Positions 12,276 through 23,292 of a stretch of 64,000 nt of DNA are shown in pieces; position 1 is the stretch's first letter; each line of letters opens with the position of its first letter. The notes under the pieces are model-generated. The model searched no databases. It saw only the letters and a list, made by a program, of their open reading frames with translations, and was not told where the DNA came from. The stretch lies in contig CM075670.1 of NCBI GenBank assembly GCA_037962975.1, positions 83,827,501 to 83,891,500 of the forward strand, read 5' to 3'. Source of the stretch: Clitoria ternatea. Taxonomy: Eukaryota > Streptophyta > Magnoliopsida > Fabales > Fabaceae. Position numbers and translations under genes: made by a program.

Positions 12276-13427
12276 AACGGCATGTACTCTTTTTCCTTAC
12301 TTGAGCTTTTTCCCAATGAGTTTTTCTCAAGAAGGTTTTAACGAGGCATGACCCAAACTACGCTCTCTTTGTAATCCTTACTCAATTTAATGAGAATGCA
12401 ATTCATGAATTTGTTGTCTTCACTCTTTTTCTATGTTATGATTTATAGCTTTACGTCGCTATATATGAAGACCCTCAGGACAGATGATCCCAATCACTTA
12501 TTCTGTGATTGGTGATGTAACTCCTCGAGTGGACAAATGGGTTGTAGGATCAAACCTTTTTCAAGGTTGTACCGAACCCCATTTAAAGGCTCGGATTGTA
12601 GGATTAAACCAAACTCTGAGTACGGTTAGTAGGTGTGGCCGAACACCGTTGAAGACTTGAGCTGTAGGATTAAACCGAACCTTAAGAAATGGGTTGTAGG
12701 ATCAAACCATTTTCAAGGTTGTACCGAACCCCATTCGAAGGCTTGGATTGTAGGAATAAATCAAACTCTGAGTACAACAAGTAGGTTTGGCCGAATGTTG
12801 GTGAAGACTCAATCATTATCCTTATGATTGAGGTAATTTCCCCAGGACGGATGATCTCAATCACCTACTCTATGAATTGACGATGTAACTCTTAACATGG
12901 ACAATTCCAATCACCACTCTTGTGATTGAGGGCCCAATCATCATCTTTATGATTAAGGCAGCTTCTTACAGTTTGATATTTCTATCTGAAATGATATCAC
13001 TCTACGGATAACTCAATATGCTTGTCTACTATCAAAGCGGATTAAGTCCATTATCCCTAAGGAGTTGAGGGCAGTATCCTATAACGGATACCCAATTCCC
13101 AACATACTCATACTTGGGGACAGTATTCGTACGTATGGTTCTCCATTCTACAATCTATTCATTTTAAATCCGAACTAATTTTCTTCGGATACTTACTACT
13201 ATCCGACGTTAAATAATTTTTACGGAACGGTGTAATGAATACTGCAAAGAAAAAAATACGACAAATGCATTGGGAATGTCAAAAGCTATATTGTAGCAGT
13301 TCATTTCTTATAAGTATTAACGACAGAAGATCGAAGGAAATTCCATTCATTCATAAGAAAATTTTATACAAGTTGTAATAAAGCTGGAGTTGATCCCAGT
13401 ACACAGCAGTAAAAGAAAAATGCAAAA
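12276..13427 (+). repeat. Tat spacer between pol and antisense gene, with degenerate repeats
   Basis: No coding sequence. At about 12535-12800, versions of GGGTTGTAGGATCAAACC and GGTTGTACCGAACCCCAT recur two to three times. They are the plus-orientation, decayed equivalents of the compact 59-bp array at 54612-55013 in the intact element. The rest, to the end of the antisense relic, is unique. Confidence 0.65.
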
Positions 13428-16130
13428 CTAAGGGGCAGGCGTCTGATGCTCCGCTGTGTGTACTTCCCCTTCTTCCCCCTTATTCCTCTCCTCTTGGACT
13501 CCTTCACCTCTGGGCTCCCCATCTTTTGGAACGTTCTCTTGAGCTGTATTTTTGGGGCCCAGAGTGACTGGTAAAGGCTCCATGCTCTGACCTTCAGGGA
13601 GAGGAGGCAATTCATAAAGGGAACTGAGAGGATCCTTGTGCGAACTGTCACTCTTGACCGCAACTAGTTTCCCTCCATGAAACTCGTAGAACGGGTGGAG
13701 CCCATATAAATCGAGTTTCACATTGGGGTTGCGATAAAAAACCTGGTGAAGGGCTAGGCCAAAAGACTCAAAGGCCATATTTTTGTATATTTCCAGAGCC
13801 TTGGTCACCTTAGCCTTAGAAGCAGCCAACTTTTTCTGAAGCTTGGCATTTTCCTCTTCCATCGAGCCAGCGGACGTACTCCCCTTCTTTAGTTCTTCGA
13901 TTTGGGCTAGCAACTCCTTCTCCCTGGCCTCCTATTCTCCCACGCTTTTGCTGTGGTCGGCCTCTACTGCTGTAAGGTCTTCACTCAGCTTGACAGACTT
14001 TTTTTTCTCAAGCTGGAGTTCTTCTTGCAGTAGGGGAATCGATTTATTTTGCTATTAAAGCTCAGAAACTTGTCGCTCCAGGGACTTGTTTGCTAAGTAA
14101 AGGCAACTTATTTTAGCAACTTGTTTCTCCCCCAACTCCTTTGCTTTTTGCAATTCTTTCGTGACTCCCCTCACAGTTTCCACTTGTTTAGCTGCCCAGG
14201 CCTCCTTCACTACGATATTGGCCTCAAGTTTTTCAACTTGTTCCATGTAATCCACCGTATCACCAAGGGAATGCAACAGGCCTGAGAGCTTATCCAACTG
14301 CCAGCGGTCGGCCTTGTAAGCCTCTTTCACATCAGCGGCCTCAAGAGATTGACGGAGGCAGTACCTTGGCTTGGGGAGTGTTGCTAGCATGGAGTCTTGA
14401 TACCAGAGGAAGGGAGTGAGGAAAGACCCATTCGGAGGAGAATGGGCGAAGAGGATTTCATCTTTCGACTGCGTCCCTGAGTCAGTGTGGGAAGGAAGAG
14501 TAAGAGGAGACTCAACTGGTTTCTTACCCTTTGTCTTGCTTTTTGACACCGGTCTCCTCCAAAGTCTTCTGGCGCTTCTTGGGAGATCCTTCAGCGGAAG
14601 GCTTCTTTCTGTCTGCAGCCTTGACCAAGACTCTCATTCTCTTCTTCTCAGGGGCGGGTTGCTCTTGATCTTGTCCTTGCTCCTGAGCCTGCTCCTCACC
14701 GCCTTACTCCTCGTGGAAGGGCACATCATCTTCCACAGTGGAGGTTAATGGAATTATTAGAGCCTCAGCCTTGAAGGAATTCCTCTTGGCTTGAATGTTA
14801 TTCTCATCCGAAGAATAGTCATTGTCCGCCAGCATAGACTTCAGGGAAAGCATGTCAGTGGAAACTTCTTCGATTTATTCTGCAAAAAGAAAAAAGGCAA
14901 ACATTAGTATAGAGGTTAAAAGGGAAAAATATAATATAAAACAGACATAAAGGCAAGAGAACAGATATTTACTAAGATATTCATCCCTGACAGTGGCACT
15001 CCTAAGGAGGTGCTTGCAGGAAAATCCCTTAAGGGCCACTAAGCATGACCGCATGATGCTTAACACCTCCACAGAGTGTGGGGAAAGTTCGCCCTCTTCA
15101 GTATAATAAGCACGGCTTATTAGTAGGAAATGCTCGTGTGTCCAACTGGTGGGGAACTTCGAAATCCCCTCTTTATTAAGCCAGAAGATTGGCTTATTAC
15201 TCTGCACCTGAATCCGCATATAGTACTGCTTAAATGAATGACCATCAATCTTCACAGATTCGGTAAAGGACTTGAAGTTTATTATCCTCAAGTCACATCG
15301 GAGTGTAATGAACCCGAGGCTGCCCTTCTTATTCGCACAGCAGACCACTTGACAATAGTAAAATAGTTTTGCCACAGTGGGTTTAAAGTTGAAGTGCCCC
15401 CCAAGAAATTCCAGAGCACGCACCAGACCCCAACCATTTGGATACAGCTGCGTGGGGGCATAATCCAGAAAGCGGAGGATGGCCATCTGGAACTCCGTTA
15501 AGGGGAAACGCACCCCCAGATTCTGAAAGACGAAGTCGTACATATACACTGACCTCTCGTCTGGGACCAGATGGCATACTCTTTCCATCGGCCGGGTTAC
15601 GAGAATAAGGAAACGCCCCTGGTATTTTTCCTTGGAGTAGACTTGGAAGCGCGGCTTCACTGGGCCCCATCTTCCCTGGCGTGACGTGAGGCTATTTCTT
15701 TAAACTCCTCTTCGACCCAGCAATATGGGTGCTCCCTATTCAGCCTCTCCCAGTTCAGCCGATGTGCAACAACGTTGACACACCCTTCAGCAGTGCGGAG
15801 GATCAACATTTTTCCAGACCCCAAAATCTCCATTTTGCCTGATGCGTGCTGAAATGCTTTGGTACTGTGATAAAAGACAACATCGTTAGAGAGGTACTCT
15901 TCCACACTCGATCCACTATCAGAGCGACTGGTAGCCCTTGAGCTGAAGGAATCCTCAGGGCGGTACCGAACCACTGGCAACCGCGAAGAGGAAGTTCCAA
16001 CCCTCTCTGAGCGATGAGACCCAGCCACAGGAAGATTCACAGGAATCCTCCCACCATGGTGGCCTGAGGGGGCACGAGAACTCTGTTTCCCCCTGTTCGA
16101 GGTACCAGCGCTATTTTGCCTAGGGTGCAT
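13428..16130 (-). pseudogene. Antisense extra-ORF gene relic of the Tat element
   Basis: Counterpart of the intact gene at 51234-53901. It starts at ATG 16130 (MHPRQNSAGTSNRG). Exon 1 is broken by a frameshift near 15660 and continues 15660-14973. The intron is 14972-14880 (93 nt), with GTAAAT donor and TTTTTGCAG acceptor at the same protein position as in the intact copy. Exon 2 runs from 14879 to the stop at 13428, with a degraded first third and stops or frameshifts near 14550 and 14054. The domain is the putative gypsy-type transposon domain (PF04195-like) followed by a coiled coil. Function is unknown. Opposite orientation to pol is conserved between the two elements. Confidence 0.85.
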
Positions 16131-16307
16131 GGTTATGGTGTAAAGAAACTTAAAGAAATGTGAGTTTAGGGATGAAGGAGGTTACCTAAAAAAGGAGTTA
16201 AAAAAGATAAGGACTTCGCAAAAATGACAGCAACAGGTTCTTCAGAATTTCTGCAGAGTTTCACTAAGCTTGAAGGCAAAAGTGAATTTTGAAACTCGCT
16301 AAGTCAC

Positions 16308-16317
16308 CCTTTTATAG
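16308..16317 (-). promoter_or_regulatory. TATA box of the antisense gene relic
   Basis: The minus strand reads CTATAAAAGG about 180 bp before the start codon at 16130. The intact element has the identical 10-mer about 170 bp before its antisense start. Its retention in two diverged copies supports a real promoter. Confidence 0.65.
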
Positions 16318-16829
16318 GTAACAAAAGAGTGCAACAATCGACCAAGGATCATGTTGCATGCCCCAAAACCCAGCTTTTTGAATTTAAACAACCCCGTCAT
16401 TTCATAGTCAAAGGCGTGAAATGGCGACGCTTCACGAAAAGTTTTGAGTGAAATGGGCCCCAATATCCAAAGTCCAGGCCCAAGATAGCCCTAGTGACGG
16501 TTACATATTTGAAGCAAAGATGACTCACGTGTTAAAAAGAATTTATTGTCCAATCATTTAGAAGCATTAATACGATCCAGCAGTTACTCGAATACCAAGA
16601 GTTACGAGTTCCAAAAACTCTTGGGATTCCCCTCGTTGCCAATCTTTGTCCAAATTCATTGTATGAACGTTATAAGAGTGGTTCCTTTGCCCGTAGAACG
16701 GCCATATAGGCAGAGTATCAGCACAAAACTGACATGTGTCTTAACGAGTATTTTCAACGTGTCTTACCGGAATCCAGACTTCTTGTAGACAGTATAGCTT
16801 ATATGAGCAACTTAATAGTCCCTCACACA

Positions 16830-16843
16830 AGCTAGGGGACAAA
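16830..16843 (+). other. Polypurine tract of the truncated Tat element
   Basis: AGCTAGGGGACAAA lies directly before the 3' LTR. The intact element has AGCTAGGGGACAGA in the same place. Confidence 0.8.
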
Positions 16844-17583
16844 TGATCCAGTCTGGATACCGGCCCCTAGACTAAGACGTCATCTTAGCTATTATGGAGG
16901 GTCAAGTGGTATCACAGGTCAACATCTGAACTATAAAAACACCGTGCTAGGAACTCTTCCTTCACCAGTTATCCGTTCTTATTCTTCTGTCATATATAAT
17001 CGTTTGCTTAACGTAATGATAGGATAAGTGGTTTCACTACTTATCACGATAGATACCCTGCACAACAGAAGGTGTCTATGTCACCCATCGAAAGGTGCGA
17101 AGTACTACTACAGGAATGATATACGGAAAAGGTGGATCTTCCCCCATTCCTATGTCAGAATCGTACACTGAGCATCGAACTACTCTAATTGATACGCTGC
17201 ACACAGCATCAGAACCTCTGGGCTCACTTACACCTAACGATTCATTTTCCACACTCAACTATAAATAACATATTCTCCTACACATGCAAGGTTACATTGT
17301 TCTTACTCTTATCATACTATTGCATTGCTTAAGTAATCTTTGAGTTCTCATCCACTCTACTAACTTGAGCGTCGGAGAATCTTCACAGGTGACACCACCT
17401 TTCACCCCTGTCAACGCGAAACTCTGGTGTGAAGGATCTCCAGGACAACAAGACCGGTCTCTCCCACTAAGAGGTCAGATTATAATACCGGATATCCACT
17501 GTACCGGTGTACAAATATTCAAATCACTAACTTTTGTGGCTGGTTCCCACACCGGATCGTAGACCCCGATTCAGACCAGTTCA
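16844..17583 (+). repeat. 3' LTR of the truncated Tat element (740 bp)
   Basis: It begins TGATCCAGTCTGGATACC and ends CAGACCAGTTCA, like the intact LTR (TGATCCGGTCTAGATACC to CCAGACCAGTTCA). A TATA-like CTATAAAAAC lies near 16930. Small ORFs inside have no homology. The following bases, ATTAC, would be one half of a target duplication whose partner has been lost. Confidence 0.85.
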
Positions 17584-17814
17584 ATTACTATGTCTAATGA
17601 TAGTATTTTAATTAATTTTTAAGTTGTTTAGTTAAATTGAAGTATTATGTACATATGTTTTAATTTTCATTTTTTGTATGTATCTTGAGTATCTTGTGGT
17701 ATCAGAGCAGCCAACAAGAGTGCATTCAACCCCTTTGGGGTACCATAAACCAACATCTTGAGTTCCAACTAAGTATTTCATTATTCTTTTTTATAGCAGT
17801 AAGGTGTGATTCTT
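17584..17814 (+). other. Short unassigned segment with a Met-tRNA-type primer site
   Basis: AT-rich, no gene. At 17697-17708 the plus strand reads TGGTATCAGAGC, the initiator-Met primer site used by Sireviruses and many other LTR elements. No LTR end with CA is clear directly upstream. The preceding bases do not resemble the end of the Sirevirus LTR near 24.8 kb. Confidence 0.5.
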
Positions 17815-20800
17815 TTGGACATGCTTGGTTTACTAGCAGTTAAGTAAAGTAAGGATCCGATCATACCTCTATATTTTGTAAGCTCTACATCCTAACCTTT
17901 CTCATCCTTGTTCAAATAACATGAGGTGCTCACAGGTGTGACAATTTCATTTGCCTTGTCCATGTTGAATTTCTTTAGCAGCTCTTTGCAATATTTGGTT
18001 TGGCTAATGAATGTTCCTTCTTTAGTTTGCTTAATTTGTAGTCCAAGGAAGAATGTAAGTTCTCCCATCATGGACATTTCAAATTCATCCTGCATTAACT
18101 TAGTAAACTCTTTGCAAAGTGATTCATTAGTAGTACCAAAAATGATATCATCCACATAGATTTGTACTAATAGTATGTCATTCTTTTTATGCTTAATGAA
18201 TAATGTTGTGTCAACCTTTCCTCTTTCAAAATTGTTTTCTAAAAGGAATTTGCTTAAACTTTCATACCAAGCTCTTAGAGCTTGTTTTAGACCATACAAC
18301 GCTTTTCTTAGTTTGAAAACATGATTTGCAAATTGATAGTTTTCAAAATCAGGAGGTTGATCAACATATACTTCTTCTTGAATATATCCATTCAAGAAGG
18401 CGCTCTTGACATCCATTTGGTACAATTTGAAATCTTTACAACATGCAAAGGCCAATAATAATCTAATAGCTTCTAATCTAGCTACGGGAGTATACGTTTC
18501 TTCATAGTCAATTCCTTCTTCTTGATTGTATCCCTTAGCTACTAGCCTAGCTTTGTTTCTAGTTATTACTCCATTCTCATCTAGCTTGTTCCTAAATACC
18601 CATTTAGTTCCTATTATTTGGTGATCATTGGGTCTTGGCACTAGTTCCCAAACTTCATTTCTTTCAAATTGATTTAGTTCTTCTTGCATGGCCAATGTCC
18701 AATGTTCATCAATAATAGCTTCATCAATGATTTTAGGTTCAATTTGAGAAACAAATGCTAAATGATTGCAATTATTAAAAGAGTGGCGAGTACTTACACC
18801 TTTAGTGATATCACCTATAATGTTGTCCAATGGATGGTCTTTAGAGGTGACCCATTCCTTTTGTTGAGTTTCCACTCTTTGTGTTATGCCTTCTTCTTTG
18901 TCATCTAAATTCAATTCTTGGAAGGTACCTACAAGATCATCAAAATCTTCCTTTCTCGGAGGGTTATGGCTATTTTCATCAAATTTCACATGAATTGACT
19001 CTTAATAGTGTTCATTTGTTTGTTAAATACTCGATAAGATTTACTTGATGATGAATATCCTAGAAAAATTACCTCATCAGATTTTGTATCAAATTTTCCT
19101 AGTTTATCCTTTTCATTGTTAAGCACAAAGCATTTGCATCCAAATATATAAAAATAGGAAATGTTTGGTTTTCTACCTTTGTAAAGTTCATAGGGGGTTT
19201 TCTTTAGAATAGGCCTTATCATATATCTATTCATTACATGACAAGTGGTGTTAACCGCATCGGCCCAAAAATATTTCGCAATGTTATTTTCATTTAACAT
19301 GGTTCTTGCTAGCTCCACCAAAGATCTATTTTTCCTTTCAACAACTCCATTTTGTTATGGAGTTCTAGGAGCTGAAAAATCATGACCAATACCATGTTTT
19401 TCGCAAAATTTCTCAAATAGTTGATTTTCAAATTCTCCCCCATGATCGGTTCTTATGGATGTAATCTTTGAATTTTATTCATTTTGGATAATCTTGGCTA
19501 GTTTCTTGAATACATGATATGCTTCACTTTTATAAGCAAGAAACAAGGTCCATGTGTATCTAGAATAGTCATCTACAATTACAAGACTATAGTAATTACC
19601 ACCAAAGCTTTGACCTTAGAGGGTCCAAATTAATCCATGTGCAAAAGTTGTAAAGGCCTTTGAGTAGAAACAACATTTTTAGCTTGAAAAGATGCCTTTA
19701 CTTGTTTTCCCTTTTGACATGCATCACAAAATTTATTTTCAAACTTTAGCTTTGGCAAGTCAATTACTAATTCTTTATAAACAAGTTTATTTAGATGGTC
19801 TATATGTATATTATTTTTCTATTCCATAGTCATGATTCATCCTCTCTAGTCATGAAGAATTGTACATCATTTGAGGACAAGCAATCAACATTAATAATGT
19901 AAATGTTATCAACTCTTTGACCAACAAATTTTACCTCTTTATTTTGCTTATTTTCAATTATGCAACTATTTGATTCAAATATTACTTTATATCCTTTATC
20001 ATATAATTGGCTTATGCTAAGCAAATTGTGTTTGAGTCCTTCTACATATAATACATCATTGATTGAAGTAGAAGAATTTTTACCAATTTTTCTAATGCCA
20101 AGAATTTTTCCTTTGGTATTATCCCCATAGGTGACGCTTCCTTTTCTTTTGGGTGTGAATGATGTGAACTTGCTTATATCATCCGTCATGTGCTTTGAAT
20201 ACCCACTATCTAAGTACCAATAAGTGTTGCTTGACTTGAAAGATACCTACAAAACAAGATTAGTTTAGAGAACTTGGTACCCAATTTATGTTGGGTCCTT
20301 TTTGTTTAGCTTGTGGTAATGTTCCTTTGGGAACCCACACCTTTCTTACCACTTTTTGTCCAAGTTTTCTAATATGGCAATTCAAAGCATTATGTCCTTT
20401 AGCACCGTAATGATTGCATTTAGTGAATGGTGATGAAGATTTTCTAGGTGGCACAAAAAAATTCTTATAGTGTTTTTCCTTTTTAGTGGGATTGTATCCT
20501 AATCAGGTTTTGTCAAACATACATCTTTGTTTTCCAAGTAGGACGTTTAAATTTTCTCTACCATGTGTTAATTTTTCAAGAGTTATATTTAAGTCTAGGA
20601 CTTTCTTTTCTAGGTGATCATATTTCTTGTAATATTTATATGATTTTGAGCAAGTTTGTGTTTTAACAACTTTCTTTTTCAAAATTTCATTTTCCTTTAC
20701 TTGCTCAATTAGATGCATTTCTAGAGTTTCTATGGTTTTTCTTGATAACTTATATTTGCTAGCAAGTTTCATATATTTATCATACAATTCTTCAAAGGCT

Positions 20801-22012
20801 TCATACAATTCATCTTTGTCAAGATCATGGTGATTTACCTCATCTTCCTCTTTATGGTGGTTAGCCATTAAGCAAAGATTTGCTTCTTCATTATCTGAAT
20901 CATCGGAACTACTCACATTGTTTTCGTCCCAAGCGATGTAAGCTCTTCTTCTTCCTCCTTTCTCTTTACTTTTCTTCTTCAGGTCTGGATAATCTACCTT
21001 GAAGTGCCCTTCCTTGCCACATTCAAAACAATTTGGTGAAGAAGAATTTTCTTTAGAAATGGGTTTCTTCCCTTGGGGTTTAAAACTTCTTTGGAAGAGT
21101 TTATTTTTCATGAATTTTCTGAAACGCTTCACAAATAATCCAATCTCTTCTTCTTCATCTAGCTCACTGTCAGATTCATCTTCATTGTTAGAAGTGGCTT
21201 TGAGAGCTAGTCCTTTCTTCTTGGAGGATTTTTCTTCTTCTTCCGCCATCTTCAAGTCCTTTAATTCTTGTTCCTGCTCTTATAACTTACCAAACAATGT
21301 AGCAAAGGACATCTCATTTATGTTTAGTGATTGTTGTGACAAGAGGTTACCACTCCCTAGTAAGGCTTTTTAAAACTTTATGAATGAGCTCTTTGTTAGT
21401 GTAAGTTTTGCCAAGAGTGATGAGATGATTTATAATTAGAGTGAATCTCTTTTGTATATCAACAATTGTTTCTTTGGAATTTAATCTAAAACTTTCGTAT
21501 TGACTAGTAAGTGTACTAATCTTAGAATCCTTTACATCACTAGTTCCTTCATGAGTGACTTGGAGAGTGTCCCATATTTCCTTAGCGGTTTTATAAGTTA
21601 CAACTCTAAAGAACTCATCCGGGCCTAAGGCAAGGGTGATGAGATTTTTAGCTTTGTAATTGTATTGGACTTTCTTTTCTTCTTCACTACTCCAATCATC
21701 CATGAGTTTCTCAACTTGTTTACCATCTACAATATGCATGGGTATGAAAGGGTCATTTTCAATTGCATTCCAAACTTTAAGGTCAATAGATTGTACAAAA
21801 AATTTTATCCTTTCTTTCCAAAAAGCATAGCCTTCCCCATTGAAAGCAGAAGGTCTATTTGTGGCACCACCCTCAGGAAAAAGATTTAGAGAATTTGAGG
21901 CCACTTGCGCCTTCAAGATGGTCGTTATTATGCCAAAGTGAAATGAGTTACCATAGTTCTTGACAATGAGGTTATGAATCAAGTTGGCAAACTTCCCATT
22001 AATGACGCTCAC
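17815..22012 (-). pseudogene. gag-pol: Sirevirus-type Ty1/copia gag-pol relic
   Basis: Reading leftward: Gag (core at about 21885-21347, FNGEGYAFWKERIKFF), an acidic linker with zinc knuckle CFECGKEGHFKVDYP near 21000 in which the last Cys is Tyr, a second knuckle-like CNHYGAKGHNALNC near 20420, protease DSG near 20200, a broken integrase (C-terminal part 19321-18986), then RT 18989-17892 with FLNGYIQEEVYVDQP and the YVDDIIFG catalytic box. After a TAG at 17892 the RT/RNase H boundary continues in frame for about 25 residues (YRGMIGSLLYLTAS) and then ends near 17815, so most of RNase H is missing. At least six stops or frameshifts are present. The lineage call rests on Gag and RT similarity to SIRE/Maximus elements. 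Confidence 0.85.
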
Positions 22013-22013
22013 T

Positions 22014-22681
22014 TTCTTGGAAGGGAACCATCTCTACTGTGGAACTTTAATCCCATAGAAGCAAGAACCTTCTTTAATCTTTCCATATCTACCACAAGCG
22101 CCGCTGGCAAACTTCGAGTTAATCATCGCCTGCTTCACTATTTCATCATGAAAATCCTTCTACCATTGGAGAGTAATAATGCAAGAGTTAGTGAGACTCA
22201 AATTCTTCTCATGTAGGCAATTATCAACAACAAGGAAATCCACTGGATCAATATGATAAGAAATCACATGATTGATGCAAGGAATCTCACACCATATATG
22301 GTCTTTATGACAAAACTTCTTCGTCACTACAAGGTGAATCTCAACAATGAAGTCAAGGAATCAGTTGGTAGCAAAGGGCTACTCGGCAAAACCCATCTCA
22401 ACAAAATGGGAATCATTGAAAATTTTGGTGTATGGGAAATCCTTCACCGTCCACAACACGTCGCCGATGTTGATGAAGACGCTGATGATGCCATTCCTCC
22501 TCCTCCTCCTCCTGCACCCACTGATGATTTATTTACAAGACTCACTACTCATATGGATCATCGCCTTGATTCCATGGAAGCAAATATCAACACCAGGCTT
22601 GACAAGTCCCAAGCAAACATGGAGGAACGCTACATAGAACATACTACCCAAATTTCCAGCCTCCATTTCCCTCAGCCTTAG
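22014..22681 (+). pseudogene. Sirevirus env-like / putative plant transposon protein, C-terminal relic
   Basis: One plus-strand frame runs from about 22014 through a TAG at 22214-22216 to the stop at 22681. It contains LHYFIMKILLPLESNNARVS and a following block with an HM motif, a pattern known from plant proteins annotated as envelope-like or putative plant transposon protein (PF20167-like, recalled family). A polyproline run of six at about 22498 is followed by a heptad-like segment (MDHRLDSMEANINTRLDKSQ), consistent with the proline-rich and coiled-coil C-terminus described for SIRE1 env-like ORFs. The N-terminal part is missing. It lies head-to-head with the copia gag relic. Function is unknown. 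Confidence 0.6.
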
Positions 22682-22871
22682 TTGGCTTTCTTTTCTATAT
22701 TATGCTTGAAAGCAGATTAATTATGTTTTATGGTTGCTTTGCTTGAACCTTATTGCCCAATGTGGCTCCTTACATGTTTAATTCTGTTAGTTGTTTGTCA
22801 TGATTGTCAGAACTTTATTATTATAAATGTTTATGTCATTTCCTACAGCTTATATTGTTTTTGATAATGAC

Positions 22872-23292
22872 AAAGGGGGAGAGATACTGATCAGACATTT
22901 GAAAACAGTAATATTAACAAGGGGGAGAGAAATAGCGAAATATAATTTAAAAGATTATAAAAAAAGGGGAAGAATAACATTTAAACAATGTTGACATAAT
23001 GAACATTAACTAGTATCCATTACATCACAAATGGGGAGAATACATGTAAATATTGATTGTCATTATTCTGTGGAACTAATACCCCAAAAGATGAACATTG
23101 ATTGTCATCATCAAAAAGGGGGAGAATGTATTTGCATGTCGTTAATAGGTTTTGATACTGACAAACAAGAAGACTAAGGCAAAGACTCCCACAAGAAGAA
23201 TGGACATCAACATAAAGTCAACATGATAAACCTGTAACACATGAGTCCAAGCGATATACAACATCAATTGTCATCATCAAAAAGGGAGAGAA
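22872..23292 (+). repeat. Series of polypurine tracts upstream of the Sirevirus 3' LTR
   Basis: Purine tracts occur at about 22872 (AAAGGGGGAGAG), 22919 (AAGGGGGAGAGAAA), 22962 (AAAAAAAGGGGAAGAA), 23031 (AAATGGGGAGAA), 23113 (AAAAAGGGGGAGAA) and 23278 (AAAAAGGGAGAGAA). Several follow TGTCAT-type sequence. Multiple polypurine tracts before the 3' LTR are a known Sirevirus signature. The last one directly precedes the LTR start. Confidence 0.75.

Larger units (their letters stand above)
8893..17583 (+). mobile_element. 5'-truncated Tat-lineage Ty3/gypsy retrotransposon, degenerate
   Basis: Element order on the plus strand is pol relic (from the protease-RT linker to integrase), spacer with degenerate repeats, an antisense gene relic, polypurine tract and 3' LTR. 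The layout and sequence match the intact element at 49742-61654 in mirror orientation. The 5' LTR, gag and protease are missing; homology starts near 8893, corresponding to about residue 697 of the intact Gag-Pol. The many stops and frameshifts and the shorter LTR (740 against 807 bp) show that it is older or from a different subfamily. Confidence 0.88.

Noticed and set aside
17697..17708. Possible tRNA-derived gene or tRNA
   Set aside because: Only the 12-base primer-site complement is present; no cloverleaf can be formed around it.
22253..22681. Independent host gene at the env-like ORF
   Set aside because: The frame continues upstream across one stop in transposon-protein sequence and lies directly before Sirevirus polypurine tracts and LTR.
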